A stretch of 64,000 bases of DNA from Dendrobium chrysotoxum (taxonomy: Eukaryota > Streptophyta > Magnoliopsida > Asparagales > Orchidaceae): contig CM034305.1 in assembly GCA_019925795.1 (NCBI GenBank), positions 64,778,573 to 64,842,572 on the forward strand, written 5' to 3'. This document shows positions 50,021 to 60,300 of this stretch, piece after piece. Under the pieces are notes generated by a model. It was not told the origin of the DNA. It made no database searches and saw nothing but the letters and a program-made list of their open reading frames with translations. The position numbers and the translations under genes are program-made. Numbering within the stretch: position 1 is the first letter of the stretch; the number at the start of each line of letters is the position of its first letter.

Positions 50021-50430
50021 TTTTATGCTCATAAACCTAAGGGTCGAGCTAATTTCAAAAGGTTCAATAAGCCTAAGGGCCGGACCTCTTAATCTTTTAT
50101 GCTCACAAACTTAAGGGTCGAGCTAATTTTAAAAGGTTCAATAAGCCTAAGGGCCGAACCTCTTAATCTTTTATGCTCACAAACCTAAGGGTCGAGCTAT
50201 ATCTTCGTCAATCTGCCTAAAAGGTTGAGAAATATAATCTAAAGGTTCAATAAGTCCAAGGGATAAACCTCTAAATCTTTTATGCTCACAAACCTAAGGG
50301 TCGAGCTATTTTCATCAACCTATCTAAATGGTTGAAATTACAAACAGGTTCAATAAGCTTAAGGGTCGAATCTCTAAATTTTGCATGCTCACAAACCTAA
50401 GGGTTGAGCTGCTTGGATCAATCTAAAGGG
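50021..50430 (+). repeat. Tandem array with 74-109 bp units in the 3' UTR
   Basis: Units begin with TTTTATGCTCACAAACCTAA at 50021, 50095, 50169, 50278 and (variant) 50379. Each unit has two related halves, AAACCTAAGGGTCGAGCT and AAGCCTAAGGGCCGAACCT. The longer units have an extra block of about 35 bases around TAAAAGGTTGAGA. Such arrays between pol and the 3' LTR are known in Ogre and related elements. Confidence 0.9.
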
Positions 50431-50497
50431 ATTGAGACAAAATGTCAAATAATATATGGACATTACAACAAATTCATTGTGTAAAAAATTACACAAC

Positions 50498-50517
50498 AAA
50501 TTTGTTGGGAGGTAATT
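50498..50517 (+). other. Element 3 polypurine tract region
   Basis: TTGTTGGGAGGTAATT sits directly before the 3' LTR start TGTTGAAATTC. The core TGGGAGG is short for a polypurine tract. Confidence 0.5.
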
Positions 50518-51850
50518 TGTTGAAATTCAATAAAATTGCAATTTAATAAAATGGTGGAATTAACGTCGAGAAAAAAAAAAAGCAAAGGCATGGTTCTAAT
50601 ATTCTTTGGAACAGATGAATTAAAGGTCAAAAGACAATCCAACAAGCAAATGATTCCTTCCAATGTTCAGTTGATATATTCAGTTGAGGATAATTCAGAA
50701 AATAAGTTTTAATGCCTTTCAATTTAGTAATTGATCACAAACTTCAAAGAGATTTCAATGCCAAAAGTGTTTGGAGAAAAATCCTACTAGATTGTGGTCC
50801 TAAGATTGCAAAGCAAATAATGCTCTTAAGCAATTTGAAATCAAGATCCAGCTATGTTAGTAGATATCTTCAATGCCATCCACAAAATTCAACCTAACAT
50901 CTCTATTTGGCAATGGAGTTTGAGGAAAAAAAAAAAGAGGAGTGAAGAAAGAATCAAACTCATAGATATAAACCAAAAGGATGTAGGGTCCAAAAGCAAA
51001 CAATTGTGATTTGATTGCATTTCTATTGAAATTCAGTAGATAGCAACTCCAAAAACATGCAAAATTTTCAATTATGATTGAGGCTTAATATCAAAGAAAA
51101 TGTGGGATTGAGAAAGAAAGAAGATGATTAATCATCCTTTTTTGAAAGAAAATTTTATTTCTAAATGACGATGAATTATAAATAAAATATCATTATGGAC
51201 GGAGCGACCTTTCTTTTGTCAACAGCTAATAGAACTATATAATATTATGAGGATTTTAATTCTATTAGTTCTTCCTATGTTATATATATAACATGGAATC
51301 TTAGAAAGCATATGTGTGAGGATGGCTTTTCCTACATTTAAATATCTGTCATGTTCAGAGATTAAAATATTAGCATGATTTCTCAAGGACATATCTAAAT
51401 CTATTGACAGATAATTTGACCACTCAAATTCACAACTAAATAATTTGTGATATCATCCAAATTTAAATACATTGTGCTGCAGACGTTTCCAATAAAAAGG
51501 CAGTTATGATTAAGGGACATGGTGGAATGTTGATATCAAGCGTAGATCTTATTATTTTTTTTTTTAATTTTTTTTGCATAAAGCCTTCATAAGCCTTGAA
51601 TATAAAAATATATCTAAATATCATCCAATTAGAAGTGTAACCCCAAAGCAAGAAATGCTGGAACACTTTCTTTATCATAATATGATGACGTTATATGATG
51701 GCATTGCTAAAGTTAATTAATAAAAAAATGGAGAGGAATGGAATGGCTGGTTATATCAGTGGAATATGGGATTTAGTTGACGTGGTTTTCAATTTGCAAA
51801 GTAACGAATCTGAACGGAATAATTAGGAGACACGTTGGTTTTGTCTCCTA

Positions 51851-51855
<5 letters not shown>

Positions 51856-51913
<58 letters not shown>
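51856..51913. repeat. (TA)n(CA)n compound microsatellite
   Basis: About 38 bases of TA then 20 of CA, longer than the 5' LTR counterpart. Confidence 0.95.
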
Positions 51914-53276
51914 GAAAGAAGAAAAATAAATTGGAAGGAATAACTGCTGCAGCACGTTGCCCACGACGTCCTCCATTCGTTCAAATTAACTGCAGGCATT
52001 TGATATAAGATGATGGAGAAACGAGAAATGATTTTTTTTTTACGCAGACATATGCTCTCTGGTGGATCGGAATCTCGGCTTTTGCTCTCTGGCGAAGAGA
52101 TTGCTCCGTCGAGCCATCCATTTCCCTTCCTCCCTCGGGCCCTCCATCCGCCGGCTTCCTTCCTCTACGCGAACGAAGCCAAAGCTCTAAGCCGACCCTC
52201 GTCTCTCTTTGCAAGCCGAGCGAACCAAGCAGGACCTGACTCTATGCAAAAAAAAAATAAAGAAGGCCCAAGTTCTGCCTCTTTGCGTGAAGCAGCCCAA
52301 GTGGATTTCTCCTCTTACGTACTCAATTCCTCTATATGCGTTGAAGACCGATCTCTGTTCTCTTGAAACAACAAAGATACAGTATTATATAACAATTATA
52401 TAATACTATATAATAGTTATATACTGTTACAATTATATATAATTATTATGATTATGTAAAATTGTATAATATTATATAATGTTATAATTATTTACAAGCA
52501 AAGCAGAAAGCTAACGCGCATCGTCATCAAATTACAAGAATTGAAGGAAGTCCCGGGGTTGATACGGTCCCCCGAAGCCCTCGGTCGTCGAGCTAATCCG
52601 ACCGAGGGATTGAAGATTTAAAGACCCAATCTCCTCGCCGTTGATTTGATCTAGTCGAGTCGAGCCAAAAGGGCAAATGCTCTCCTTACCTCCCGGCGCC
52701 GGGGAGGGAACGCCGGGAGGCTGCCGAAATTTCCTCGAAATTTTTTTACTTAGGTGAATTTTGAAAAAAAAATGATCTTGATATATCGTCAAAAAATCAT
52801 CTTGATCGGGCACGAATCTCGAGGAAAAACTCAAGTTGGAAACTTCAAAAATTATTTCGGAGACCATTTAAACTCCGATTTCAGCAAATTTATAGTCAAA
52901 CTGAGCGTCTCGGAAATACGAATCCAACGACACCAAATTCGACTCAATCCGAGCCCAAGTGAGTCCAAATCAAGTACCCGAAGCGCTGTTGGAAGCATCA
53001 AACAGCTATTTGAGTTACCAAACGGTCTCCGATTTTGGCGAGCTTATAGTCGAATCGAGCGGCTCGACGAGACGAATCCAACGAGCCCAAGGTCGTAGAA
53101 TTCTGATATCATTAAGACCTTCAAATGCTTGATAAACGGTTCACGATCAAGGGATTCAATATCGGCCATTCATCCGGATCACTCCCTATTTGCCCCTGAT
53201 CCCTCACATATTTACGGGCTATGCCACTCCAAAAAAACTATAAATAGCCCCTCATTTCTCTTAAGAGGGGACCCAA

Positions 53277-53330
53277 GCCAAGAAGCCAAGAAGCCAAGAA
53301 GCCAAGAAGCCAAGAAGCCAAGAAGCCAAG
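53277..53330. repeat. Octamer array (AGAAGCCA)n
   Basis: About seven units of AAGAAGCC near the transcription start area of the Element 2 LTR, followed by AGAAG runs. The Element 1 LTRs have only one or two units here. Confidence 0.9.
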
Positions 53331-53384
53331 AAGAGAAGAAGAGAAGAGAAGCCTAGGAGGGAACAGCTCCTCCTCGACCACCGC

Positions 53385-53490
53385 CGGAACTCCGCCGGAA
53401 CACCGCCGGAACTCCGCCGGAACACCGCCGGAACTCCGCCGGAACACCGCCGGAACTCCACCGGAACACCGCCGGAACTCCACCGAAGCA
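53385..53490. repeat. 11-bp GC-rich minisatellite
   Basis: GCCGGAACTCC and GCCGGAACACC alternate for about nine units, giving a 22-bp higher order. The Element 1 LTRs contain only two to four degenerate units at the same place. Confidence 0.9.
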
Positions 53491-53904
53491 CCACCAGACG
53501 CCCGAGGGACGCCAGAGCTCTGCCCGACACAGGAGCAACGTCGGAATTCTGCCCGACGCCGGAATTCTACCCGACGCCCGAGTGACGCCGGACTTCTTTC
53601 CAAGTGACGCCGGAATTCTGCCGGACATTCAAGCGACGTCGAAACTCTGCTTGTCCTTGTAACTGATACTCATTGTAATCTGATCGTCCTGAATTTAAAG
53701 GACGGATCAGCCTCGTGTACTTCAAACGATACTAGTGGAACTCTTTCAACTGGGCGTGGCCCCGTGGTTTTTTCCCTTTCCAGGGTTTTCCACGTAAAAA
53801 TCCTGGTGTTACTATTTCAATTCTGTTTGTGTGCTGAATATACGTACAACGCTGAGACGGAAAATTAAAATCTATCGTCGCGTATATTTGAGTCTGCAAC
53901 AGTT

Positions 53905-53922
53905 TGGCGCCATCTATGGGAA
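53905..53922 (+). other. Element 2 primer-binding site
   Basis: TGGCGCCATCTATGGGAA, three bases after the LTR, matching the Element 1 site except for a few changes. Confidence 0.85.
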
Positions 53923-53952
53923 ACTTATCCCACAACTTCAAGTATTGCTACG

Positions 53953-55522
53953 ATGGTCAACAGGCGTAGCAGTCGCCTCATAGGAGCTTCCCGCTCTCAT
54001 TCTCATCAATCCAGAAATCAGTCTATGAATCATAGACATTCGATATCTGCATCTTTATTCCCCGGGGGGCAAAACGCACCTGGAGAGGGGACCTCAGGAC
54101 CCTCCCTAGAAGAGAGAATTCGAAAGATGGAAGAATCTCAAAACGAGATCCTACAACTCTTGCGAGAGACTCGACAGCCGACCCTAGCACCTCAGGAGGA
54201 GATTCTTCTCCCTCGAGATCCACCCCGTGTCGAAGCTGTTCATATTGAACATCTTCAGGCTGAGAATCCTCTTCCTCCACCCAGGAGGCGTTCGCAGTCA
54301 CGTCAGGAGAACGAACTGGCTGATACAGCAAGTTCTACCCATCCTCCACACGTAAGTCAGCAATCTCGCCTTCCTCAAGACCTCCCTGGGGAGCTAGCCC
54401 AACCTCATATTGCTGAGCTCCCTCGCAATGCCCTACGCCACGAACTGCGACGATTAGTCCGGGAGGAATTCCCTACATGAGGCATAAGGCAACCTCTTCG
54501 TCAGTGGGACTTCCAGGAGTCGTCACCCCTGGCAGAAGCCATTCTTCAACACCCTATTCCGGCTGGCTTTAAGCTGCCAAGCATTGAATCCTACGATGGG
54601 ACATCCGACCCGTACGAGCACATCGACCATTACAGGACCATCATGCATATTCAACGAGCTTCAGATGCACTCCTTTGCCAGGTTTTCCCTGCTACTCTTA
54701 AAGGACAAGCTCGAACATGGTTCTATTCACTCCCAGCCGGAACGATCCCCACATTTGTCAAATTGGCCAAAGTATTTGTCGAACAGTTCGTAGCCAACCG
54801 AAGAATTGCTAAGGATTCTTCTCACCTTTCTGGGATTCGTCAGAATGAGGGAGAATCATTGAAAGAGTACTTTCAGCGGTTTTCTATTGAGGCTCGACAA
54901 ATCCCAGGAGTAAACCCAGAATTGCTCAGAGGGGTCTTTCTTGGAGGACTTCGTCCTGGCCCCTTCTATTCGGCACTCATGCGCGATACTGCTCACTCAT
55001 ATGCCGATCTGATCCATCGTGTGGAAGCACAGATATCAGCAGATGAGGCAATAAATGCTCACAGAAAACAGTTCGAGCAACCCACTGGAAAGCACAAGGG
55101 AGCACTCGAAATGGACAATTCTTCATCACAACGGAAAAAGTAAGGGAAGAGCAATCTACCTCCTAAACCCCCACTGCCACGACGAGAACCCCGACGGGAG
55201 AAGGAGTACACTCCGCTCAACACATCTCGAGCAAATGTGTTGATGGCGATTCAAAATCAGGACAAAGTGAAGTGGCCACATCCTTTGAAGCCGAATACAG
55301 GAAACTAAGATCAGTACTGCCACTTTCATCGTAGTCGTGGCCACACTACTGAATCCTGTAGGCAACTTAAGGAGGAGATTGAAAGACTCATCCGTCAGGG
55401 ATATCTTCGACAGTTTATTGGGAATCCACCTACCCGAGAAGAAACTCGTCCCACTGGGGGGCAGAATCAACCACAAAGACAGCCAGTGAATAACCGGATA
55501 ACGGTTGGCGAAATTGAAACAA
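53953..55522 (+). pseudogene. Element 2 gag, truncated
   Basis: ATG at 53953 (MVNRRSSRLIGASRSHSHQS). It contains the coiled-coil block EERIRKMEESQNEILQLLRE, a TGA at 54478, then the capsid core (HYRTIMHIQRAS, GQARTWFYSLPAGTIPTF, LRGVFLGGLRPGPFYSALM), stops TAA at 55141 and 55306 and the knuckle CHFHRSRGHTTESC. It ends at the deletion junction at VGEIET. The two TAA stops are at the same codons as in Element 1. This is the better preserved gag of the family here. Confidence 0.85.
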
Positions 55523-55537
55523 ACTCCAAATTTGGCC
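55523..55537. other. Filler DNA at the deletion junction
   Basis: ACTCCAAATTTGGCC belongs neither to Element 2 gag nor to the adjoining LTR. CAAATTTGGCCAC, spanning filler and junction, also occurs about 110 bases downstream (55638-55650), suggesting template-copied repair. Confidence 0.65.
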
Positions 55538-56065
55538 ACAGTCCCACTAAACTAAGTCCTATAGGTTACTTCTAATAGAAGCAGTAATTCCTATAGATAA
55601 TTTCTTTACTAAATATATATTTATTAAGTGAATTAATCAAATTTGGCCACTTCTAATAGAAGCCGTAAGTCCAACCTCTGAGGGGAAATATTTAGGTGAA
55701 AATGACCTAACCCCTACCCTGGGCATCTTAGCCTATAAGACTAAGCTGTAAGACCCACCATCTGAGCTACTTCTAAGCGAAGCAGTAAGACCCACGTGTT
55801 AGGGAACTTCTAAATGAACGACCCTAAATCTAAAACTCAGATCTCCCAGGCATCCTAGTCTATAAGGGCTAGGTTGTAAGACCCATCATCGGGCAACTCC
55901 TAATTGGAGCCGTAAGCCCCAAACTAAACAAACTAACGTGCAACTTCTAAGGAAGCTATAAGCCCCAACCCAAACTAAAATAAACTAAAATTCACACATC
56001 TCCACTTCAGTCTATTCGGGATCCCTGAGAGGAGGCAACCCATGACTGCTAATCAGATTCCCTGG

Positions 56066-56266
56066 GCACTACAATCCATGATTGTTAGTGTTTGTAGATT
56101 GAACCGACGGTATACCCGGGACGACAAAACCATGGGATCTTGATTGGGTGTACCTTCATCTCCCCATAACTAAATTCAAAACTCTAAAACTCTGTTGCAC
56201 ATTCCCACATTTCTTACAAGAAGCTAAGTGTATTTCATCCTTAATCGAGAGTGCTCTTCTAATGCG
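56066..56266. other. 201-bp block unique to the 3' LTR
   Basis: Between GATTCCCTGG and TTAGGAGGGG, which are adjacent in the 5' LTR (40320/40321). The block has no terminal inverted repeats and no clear target duplication, so it may be ancestral LTR sequence deleted from the 5' copy. Confidence 0.75.
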
Positions 56267-56467
56267 TTAGGAGGGGTAATTAACTATGAGGGCTTGCGCT
56301 CATAGGAAGTAGAACCTAGATCTAAATAAACTCTGATACTACCCTCAGGGGAAATCTGGTTAAATATTAAACTCAATCTACCTCTGGAAAAAAATTAAAG
56401 GGAACCCTATGTTCGTGAGAGCGGAGTTCATAACCTAGAATTTAAAAAGATTTTTCTGGAGCGATCA

Positions 56468-56472
56468 TTGGG
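56468..56472. repeat. Target-site duplication of Element 3, right
   Basis: TTGGG, identical to 35735-35739. Confidence 0.9.
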
Positions 56473-57307
56473 CTAAAATGTTCAAATGAGTGTTTTGAGA
56501 TCAATGGAGATGCTTTCATATATTGGTGAGATCATTTGGTTGGAAATGAGTGTTTAAATCCCTTAAGGGCATTTTGGTCAACCAGGGTTGACTTGGTTAA
56601 CCAGGTCAAACCTAAATGTGAGTTTTGGCCCAATGTGTTCCTAATAATATTTAGGATCCATTGGGGTAGATTTTGAAGGTTGATATGAGAAGGTGATGTT
56701 GAATTTTTGGGGAAAAGATCAAAAATATCTTTAAAGGGCATTTTGGTCATTTTGACCCCTGGTCAATCCTGGGCCAAATTGGGTCTGGGAAATTGTAGTT
56801 TACTGGTCAACAAGTCATAACAAAGGTAATGAATATGATTGGAGAGTTTGGAAAGGGTCCCAAAGTCCAATTCCACTGGATGGTAAGTCCAGTGGCATAT
56901 GTTGTAAATATTTGAATGTTTTGCAGCATTTGAGAAAAGATTTAGTTTGAGGGGCTAGAAGTGTTTGATTGAGCTCAAATTTGGATGATCGACCCCTAGG
57001 AACATGCCTAAGCAATATGCAATTGATAGACCCTAAATTAGAGGTCATCAGATTGGGTTTCAAGGGATCTGAAAATTCTCCTATAAAGGGTTTTAGGACC
57101 TTAGTCCTTAGCCCTTGGATTTGGTTTGGGATTTTGAAATTGGATTGGATTTTTGATTTGGATAGTTGGAAATGACTTATTCATGTCATTAACAATCAAA
57201 GAGATGATTATTGATGATTGGATGGGGTTGGAGTGTGATTGATGGTTGATCAAGGGGTTGATTAGGATTGGAGTGAAACTTGAACTTGGAGGGTGGAGTT
57301 TGAATTT
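56473..57307. other. Right flank of Element 3, no gene seen
   Basis: Continuation of the sequence interrupted at 35739. It has recurrent phrases such as GGGCATTTTGGTCA (56566 and 56737) and TTGACTTGGTTAACCAGGTCAA, similar to the left flank. The texture is that of an old large LTR. Confidence 0.45.
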
Positions 57308-58222
57308 GAATAGGATTGAATTGGGTCCTAAATGGGACCTATATGATTGAGTGGTGGACATCCCTCAATCATTAGGTCACTATAGGAAGACCTAGGTAGG
57401 TCCCAGTGACCTCATACAAAAATGAGGTCAACATATATATGCTAAAATACTTGATAAATGAAGAAATATAGAACTTGATAGGCATTCATTTTTTAGTAAA
57501 AAAATGTCAAATGGATGCCAATGATGAAAATTTGGAAGTATTTTAAAATAAACTTTACATTTGAATATATTTTCTCAAAAAATTAAATAATGATTTTTTT
57601 ATAAAATTTTCGCTATTATAAGGGCATATATAAAGTAAAATTTGAAATTTCCTTTACATTTTAAAAATTATGAAAGCAAAAACATGAAAATATAGGCTTT
57701 TGTTTAACAAAGCCTATGAGTTAGCCTTTTTGTACGATCAAGTCGAGCGACCCTCGCTGCCCGAGTGAATAGGATTAAATTGGGTCCTAAATGGGACTTA
57801 TATGATTGAGTGGTGGACATCCCTCAATCATTAGGTCACTATAGGAAGACCCAGGTAGGTCTCAGTGACCTTATACAAAAATGAGGTCAACATATATATG
57901 CTAAAATACTTGATAAATGAAGAAATATAGAACTTGATAGGCATTCATTTTTGAGTAAAAAAATGTCAAATGGATGCCAATGATGAAATTTTGGAAGTAT
58001 TTTAAAATAAACTTTACATTTGAATATATTTTCTCAAAAAATTAAATAATGATTTTTTTTAAATTTTCGCTATTATAAGGGCATATATAAAGTAAAATTT
58101 GAAATTTTCTTTACATTTTAAAAATTATGAAAGCAAAAACACGAAAATATAGGCTTTTGTTTAACGAAGCCTATGAGTTAGCCTTTTTGTACGATCAAGT
58201 CGAGCGACCGTCGCTGCCCGAG
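57308..58222. repeat. 459-bp tandem duplication
   Basis: Unit 1 is 57308-57766, unit 2 is 57767-58222. Both run from GAATAGGATT to GTCGAGCGACCnTCGCTGCCCGAG with only scattered differences, so the duplication is fairly recent. Each unit contains a TATATAAAG box (57627 and 58084 regions). Confidence 0.92.
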
Positions 58223-58495
58223 CAGTCTCCTTCGCAAATTTCATCACCGGCGAAATGATTCCGATATCTTTCCGCGGCGGAATCCTTCGTGCGCTCGATC
58301 GATAGAGAGAGATAGAGACTCAAGAAAATCGAGAGAGAGAAAGATTGCCTGATTCTGCTGTGCACCGGCATTTACCTGCTTTCGGCTACTGTTTCTGCTT
58401 CCGGAGAAGAAGGTAGAGAGGGATCGGAAGGGAGGGGTGCTGGAACTCGACGCTCCCTTTCTCCTCTCAGATCAGCGTGTCCAGCATTTCCAGGT
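58223..58495 (+). other. Possible 5'-UTR exon of a host gene
   Basis: A non-repetitive, GC-rich island in AT-rich DNA with GAGAGAGA tracts, as in many plant 5' leaders. It ends in CATTTCCAG|GTCAGT, a good splice donor at 58495/58496. A TATATAAAG box lies about 100 bases upstream in the second duplication unit. An ATG at 58256 opens only a 16-codon frame. No downstream coding exon was found before the right edge, so the gene body, if any, is outside or lost. Confidence 0.3.
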
Positions 58496-59744
58496 CAGTA
58501 TATTTGTGTGATGATCTTGCTGCAAACGCTACCCACCCAGATGATTTTTTTTGGACTTTTGAGCCAATTAGGATAAACTCAGACACATCAAAGCTCTCAA
58601 CCGACAGAATGTATGGCTACAATTAGGAATTAACTCAAATAGGATTTAGGAAATCCTGCTTGTCCAGATTTAGTAATTTTGAGGGGATTAAGACCTCAAC
58701 TTTTTCTATTTATGTGAGGATTTAATATTTATGAGCGCCATAAATCCTTTAATATGGTAAATTCTATGAATTATGAGATTTAGTAAATTTTAGGTTTAAT
58801 CATTAACGAAGTTGAAAATGAAATTTATCTAACTTGTAAGATTTGAAGTATTTTAAACTCTAATTGGCAGTATGTAAGCTTATTCTTATTTAAACTCTGC
58901 CTAAAATAGGATGGCAAACACTCCCTCCATGCTTTTTAAGATTTTTTTTCTTACTGCTACACGTCAGTTATAGTGATGCAGACCCGATCTAAAAACAGTC
59001 AGAGTAGAAGAAAAACAGGAGAATAATTGAACACGATCTTGGCTAAAGAACCAAGAAAAGCCAACAAAGGATAAATTTCCTTCTCAGCAACTTATTTCAC
59101 CCGTATTGGCATTAATTTTCTACAAAAACCGCCTGGAACTGTGGCCAATAGGCCTTATATACTAACGCGACCAAAAAAAAAAAAAATTACGCAAATGACC
59201 CATGAGAACTAAATAAGCTCTTCTTCAACTACTTTGGCTGCGTCATATAGGATAACAAGGTTAATGATTTTCTTCATTACTCCATTACATGACAACAGTC
59301 AACATCATGTATTATTGTCTAATGATGTTATTTTTTAATGTTACAAGTAATATGTTTCCGATTTATTGCTGAATTCTGTTTGAATTCGTCTAATGCTTTC
59401 CCATCATTTTTTTGTCCTGATATGCGTGTTTTAGAGGATTTCTAGCGCGCTTCATTTTTGGTACCCCTAACAACGGATGACAAAGCTTAGATTCTCAGAC
59501 AAACAATAGTTTGGTTGCACATCTGTTCTACTTTACTGTGAACCTATTTTCAAAAGCTTCCAAAGACGTGCAAAGCTGACATTTGGCGTTCTCAAGAAAT
59601 GATATATGGCACAAAAACTTAAGTTATATACTGAGGAAATGAAAATTTAAATAGAAGAGAATTCAACTGTACTTCCAAAAAGTATGAAAACAGTGAAGAC
59701 ATTAAATGCTTTCTTTGTTCCTGGCAAAGAGGAAAACTATTTTT
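58496..59744. other. AT-rich DNA with an LTR-like patch
   Basis: No gene is seen. Around 58978-59165 the minus strand reads TATATAAGG, then a leader and TCGGGTCTGCATCACTATAAC, which resembles the R-U5 and LTR-primer-site border of a small retroelement; ends are not defined. The rest is unstructured. Confidence 0.35.
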
Positions 59745-60300
59745 TGTATGTTATCAACTTAATTGTGGTGACTATATATAGGTAAATGAGAGGAATATAG
59801 AAGAAAGATAATAAGGAGGAGAATATCCTAAATTATGGGGATCTAATAATAATGTAATAACATTTTCATATTATAACACTCTTCTTCAAACTAGAGCACA
59901 TGTATCAATAAGTTCAAACTTTTTACAAAGATTGGAAAAAATGAAAATGTCCTAGAGCTATGATAATGACATCAGTTAATTGCTTTTTATGTGTGAAGTT
60001 TTGATCTTCTTCTATAGGACTACATTTATTTATATAAAGTGAGAATTAACTTCAATATGATTGTTTGCAATGTATATAACTGTTTGATTATCACAGCTAA
60101 CGATCATAGGTTGTATAACATGGAAGCCAATTATTCTATTGAGGTTTTAATACACTTTATTTTGCAAGCATAATGAGCCATGACCCTATATTTAACTTCA
60201 AAATTAGATCTAGCCACACCAATATGCCTTATACTTTTTTCAGGACACTAGATTGTCACCCACAAAAGCAAATTATCTTGAAGTAGACTTTTGATCCGAT
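59745..60300 (-). pseudogene. Ty1/copia relic: RNase H and 3' LTR
   Basis: On the minus strand from 60230: ARSNFEVKYRVMAHYAC, a decayed form of the copia SSAEAEYR RNase H motif, then CDNQTVIYIANNHIEVNSHF (the CDNQ...HIEV motif with the usual FHERTK block deleted), followed by stops. GTTTGAAGAAGAG then precedes TGTTATAATATG (59878), the usual purine tract and LTR start, and about 134 bp of LTR containing CTATATATAG run to about 59745. It is an old, truncated element. Confidence 0.7.

Larger units (their letters stand above)
52779..53901 (+). repeat. Element 2 5' LTR
   Basis: It starts TGATATATCGTC and ends GAGTCTGCAACA, the reverse complement of the Element 1 LTR type. It is about 110 bases longer, mainly through the two minisatellites described next. 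Confidence 0.88.
52779..55522 (+). mobile_element. Element 2: 5' half of a Tat element, same family as Element 1
   Basis: It inserted in the 3' LTR of Element 3 after GATCT (52774-52778; the same GATCT stands at 38058-38062 in the intact 5' LTR, where a second copy would follow after the lost 3' end). It keeps a full 1123-bp 5' LTR, primer site and most of gag, then stops abruptly after GAAATTGAAACAA, at the position that in Element 1 precedes the protease. Orientation is plus, opposite to Element 1. Confidence 0.88.
35740..56467 (+). mobile_element. Element 3: complete Ogre-like (Tat lineage) retrotransposon with nested insertion
   Basis: A 20.7-kb plus-strand element: 4.78-kb 5' LTR, primer site, ORF1, gag, protease, RT-RNase H, archaeal RNase H, integrase, a 1-kb 3' untranslated repeat region, polypurine tract and a 5.95-kb 3' LTR that contains Element 2. 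Very long LTRs, an ORF1 upstream of gag and a second RNase H are hallmarks of Ogre within the Tat lineage. TTGGG flanks both ends. The two LTRs look nearly identical by eye over 35740-38050 versus 50518-52773, so the insertion is younger than its surroundings. From 40674 to 49520 one reading frame is kept apart from one shifted block near 45.5 kb, but it is broken by about a dozen stops. Confidence 0.9.
50518..56467 (+). repeat. Element 3 3' LTR, interrupted by Element 2
   Basis: It starts TGTTGAAATTC and ends GGAGCGATCA like the 5' LTR. Left part 50518-52778 matches 35740-38062; right part 55538-56467 matches 39793-40521. In between, 1730 bp of LTR (5' LTR coordinates 38063-39792) are missing and Element 2 sequence lies instead. 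A 201-bp block at 56066-56266 has no partner in the 5' LTR. Confidence 0.9.

Noticed and set aside
53238..53628. Minus-strand frames rich in GGVPAVFRR repeats
   Set aside because: Three overlapping frames come from the 11-bp and 8-bp minisatellites in the Element 2 LTR; repeats whose length is nearly a multiple of three stay open by chance.
56066..56266. Treating the 201-bp block as a MITE
   Set aside because: No terminal inverted repeats and no target duplication.
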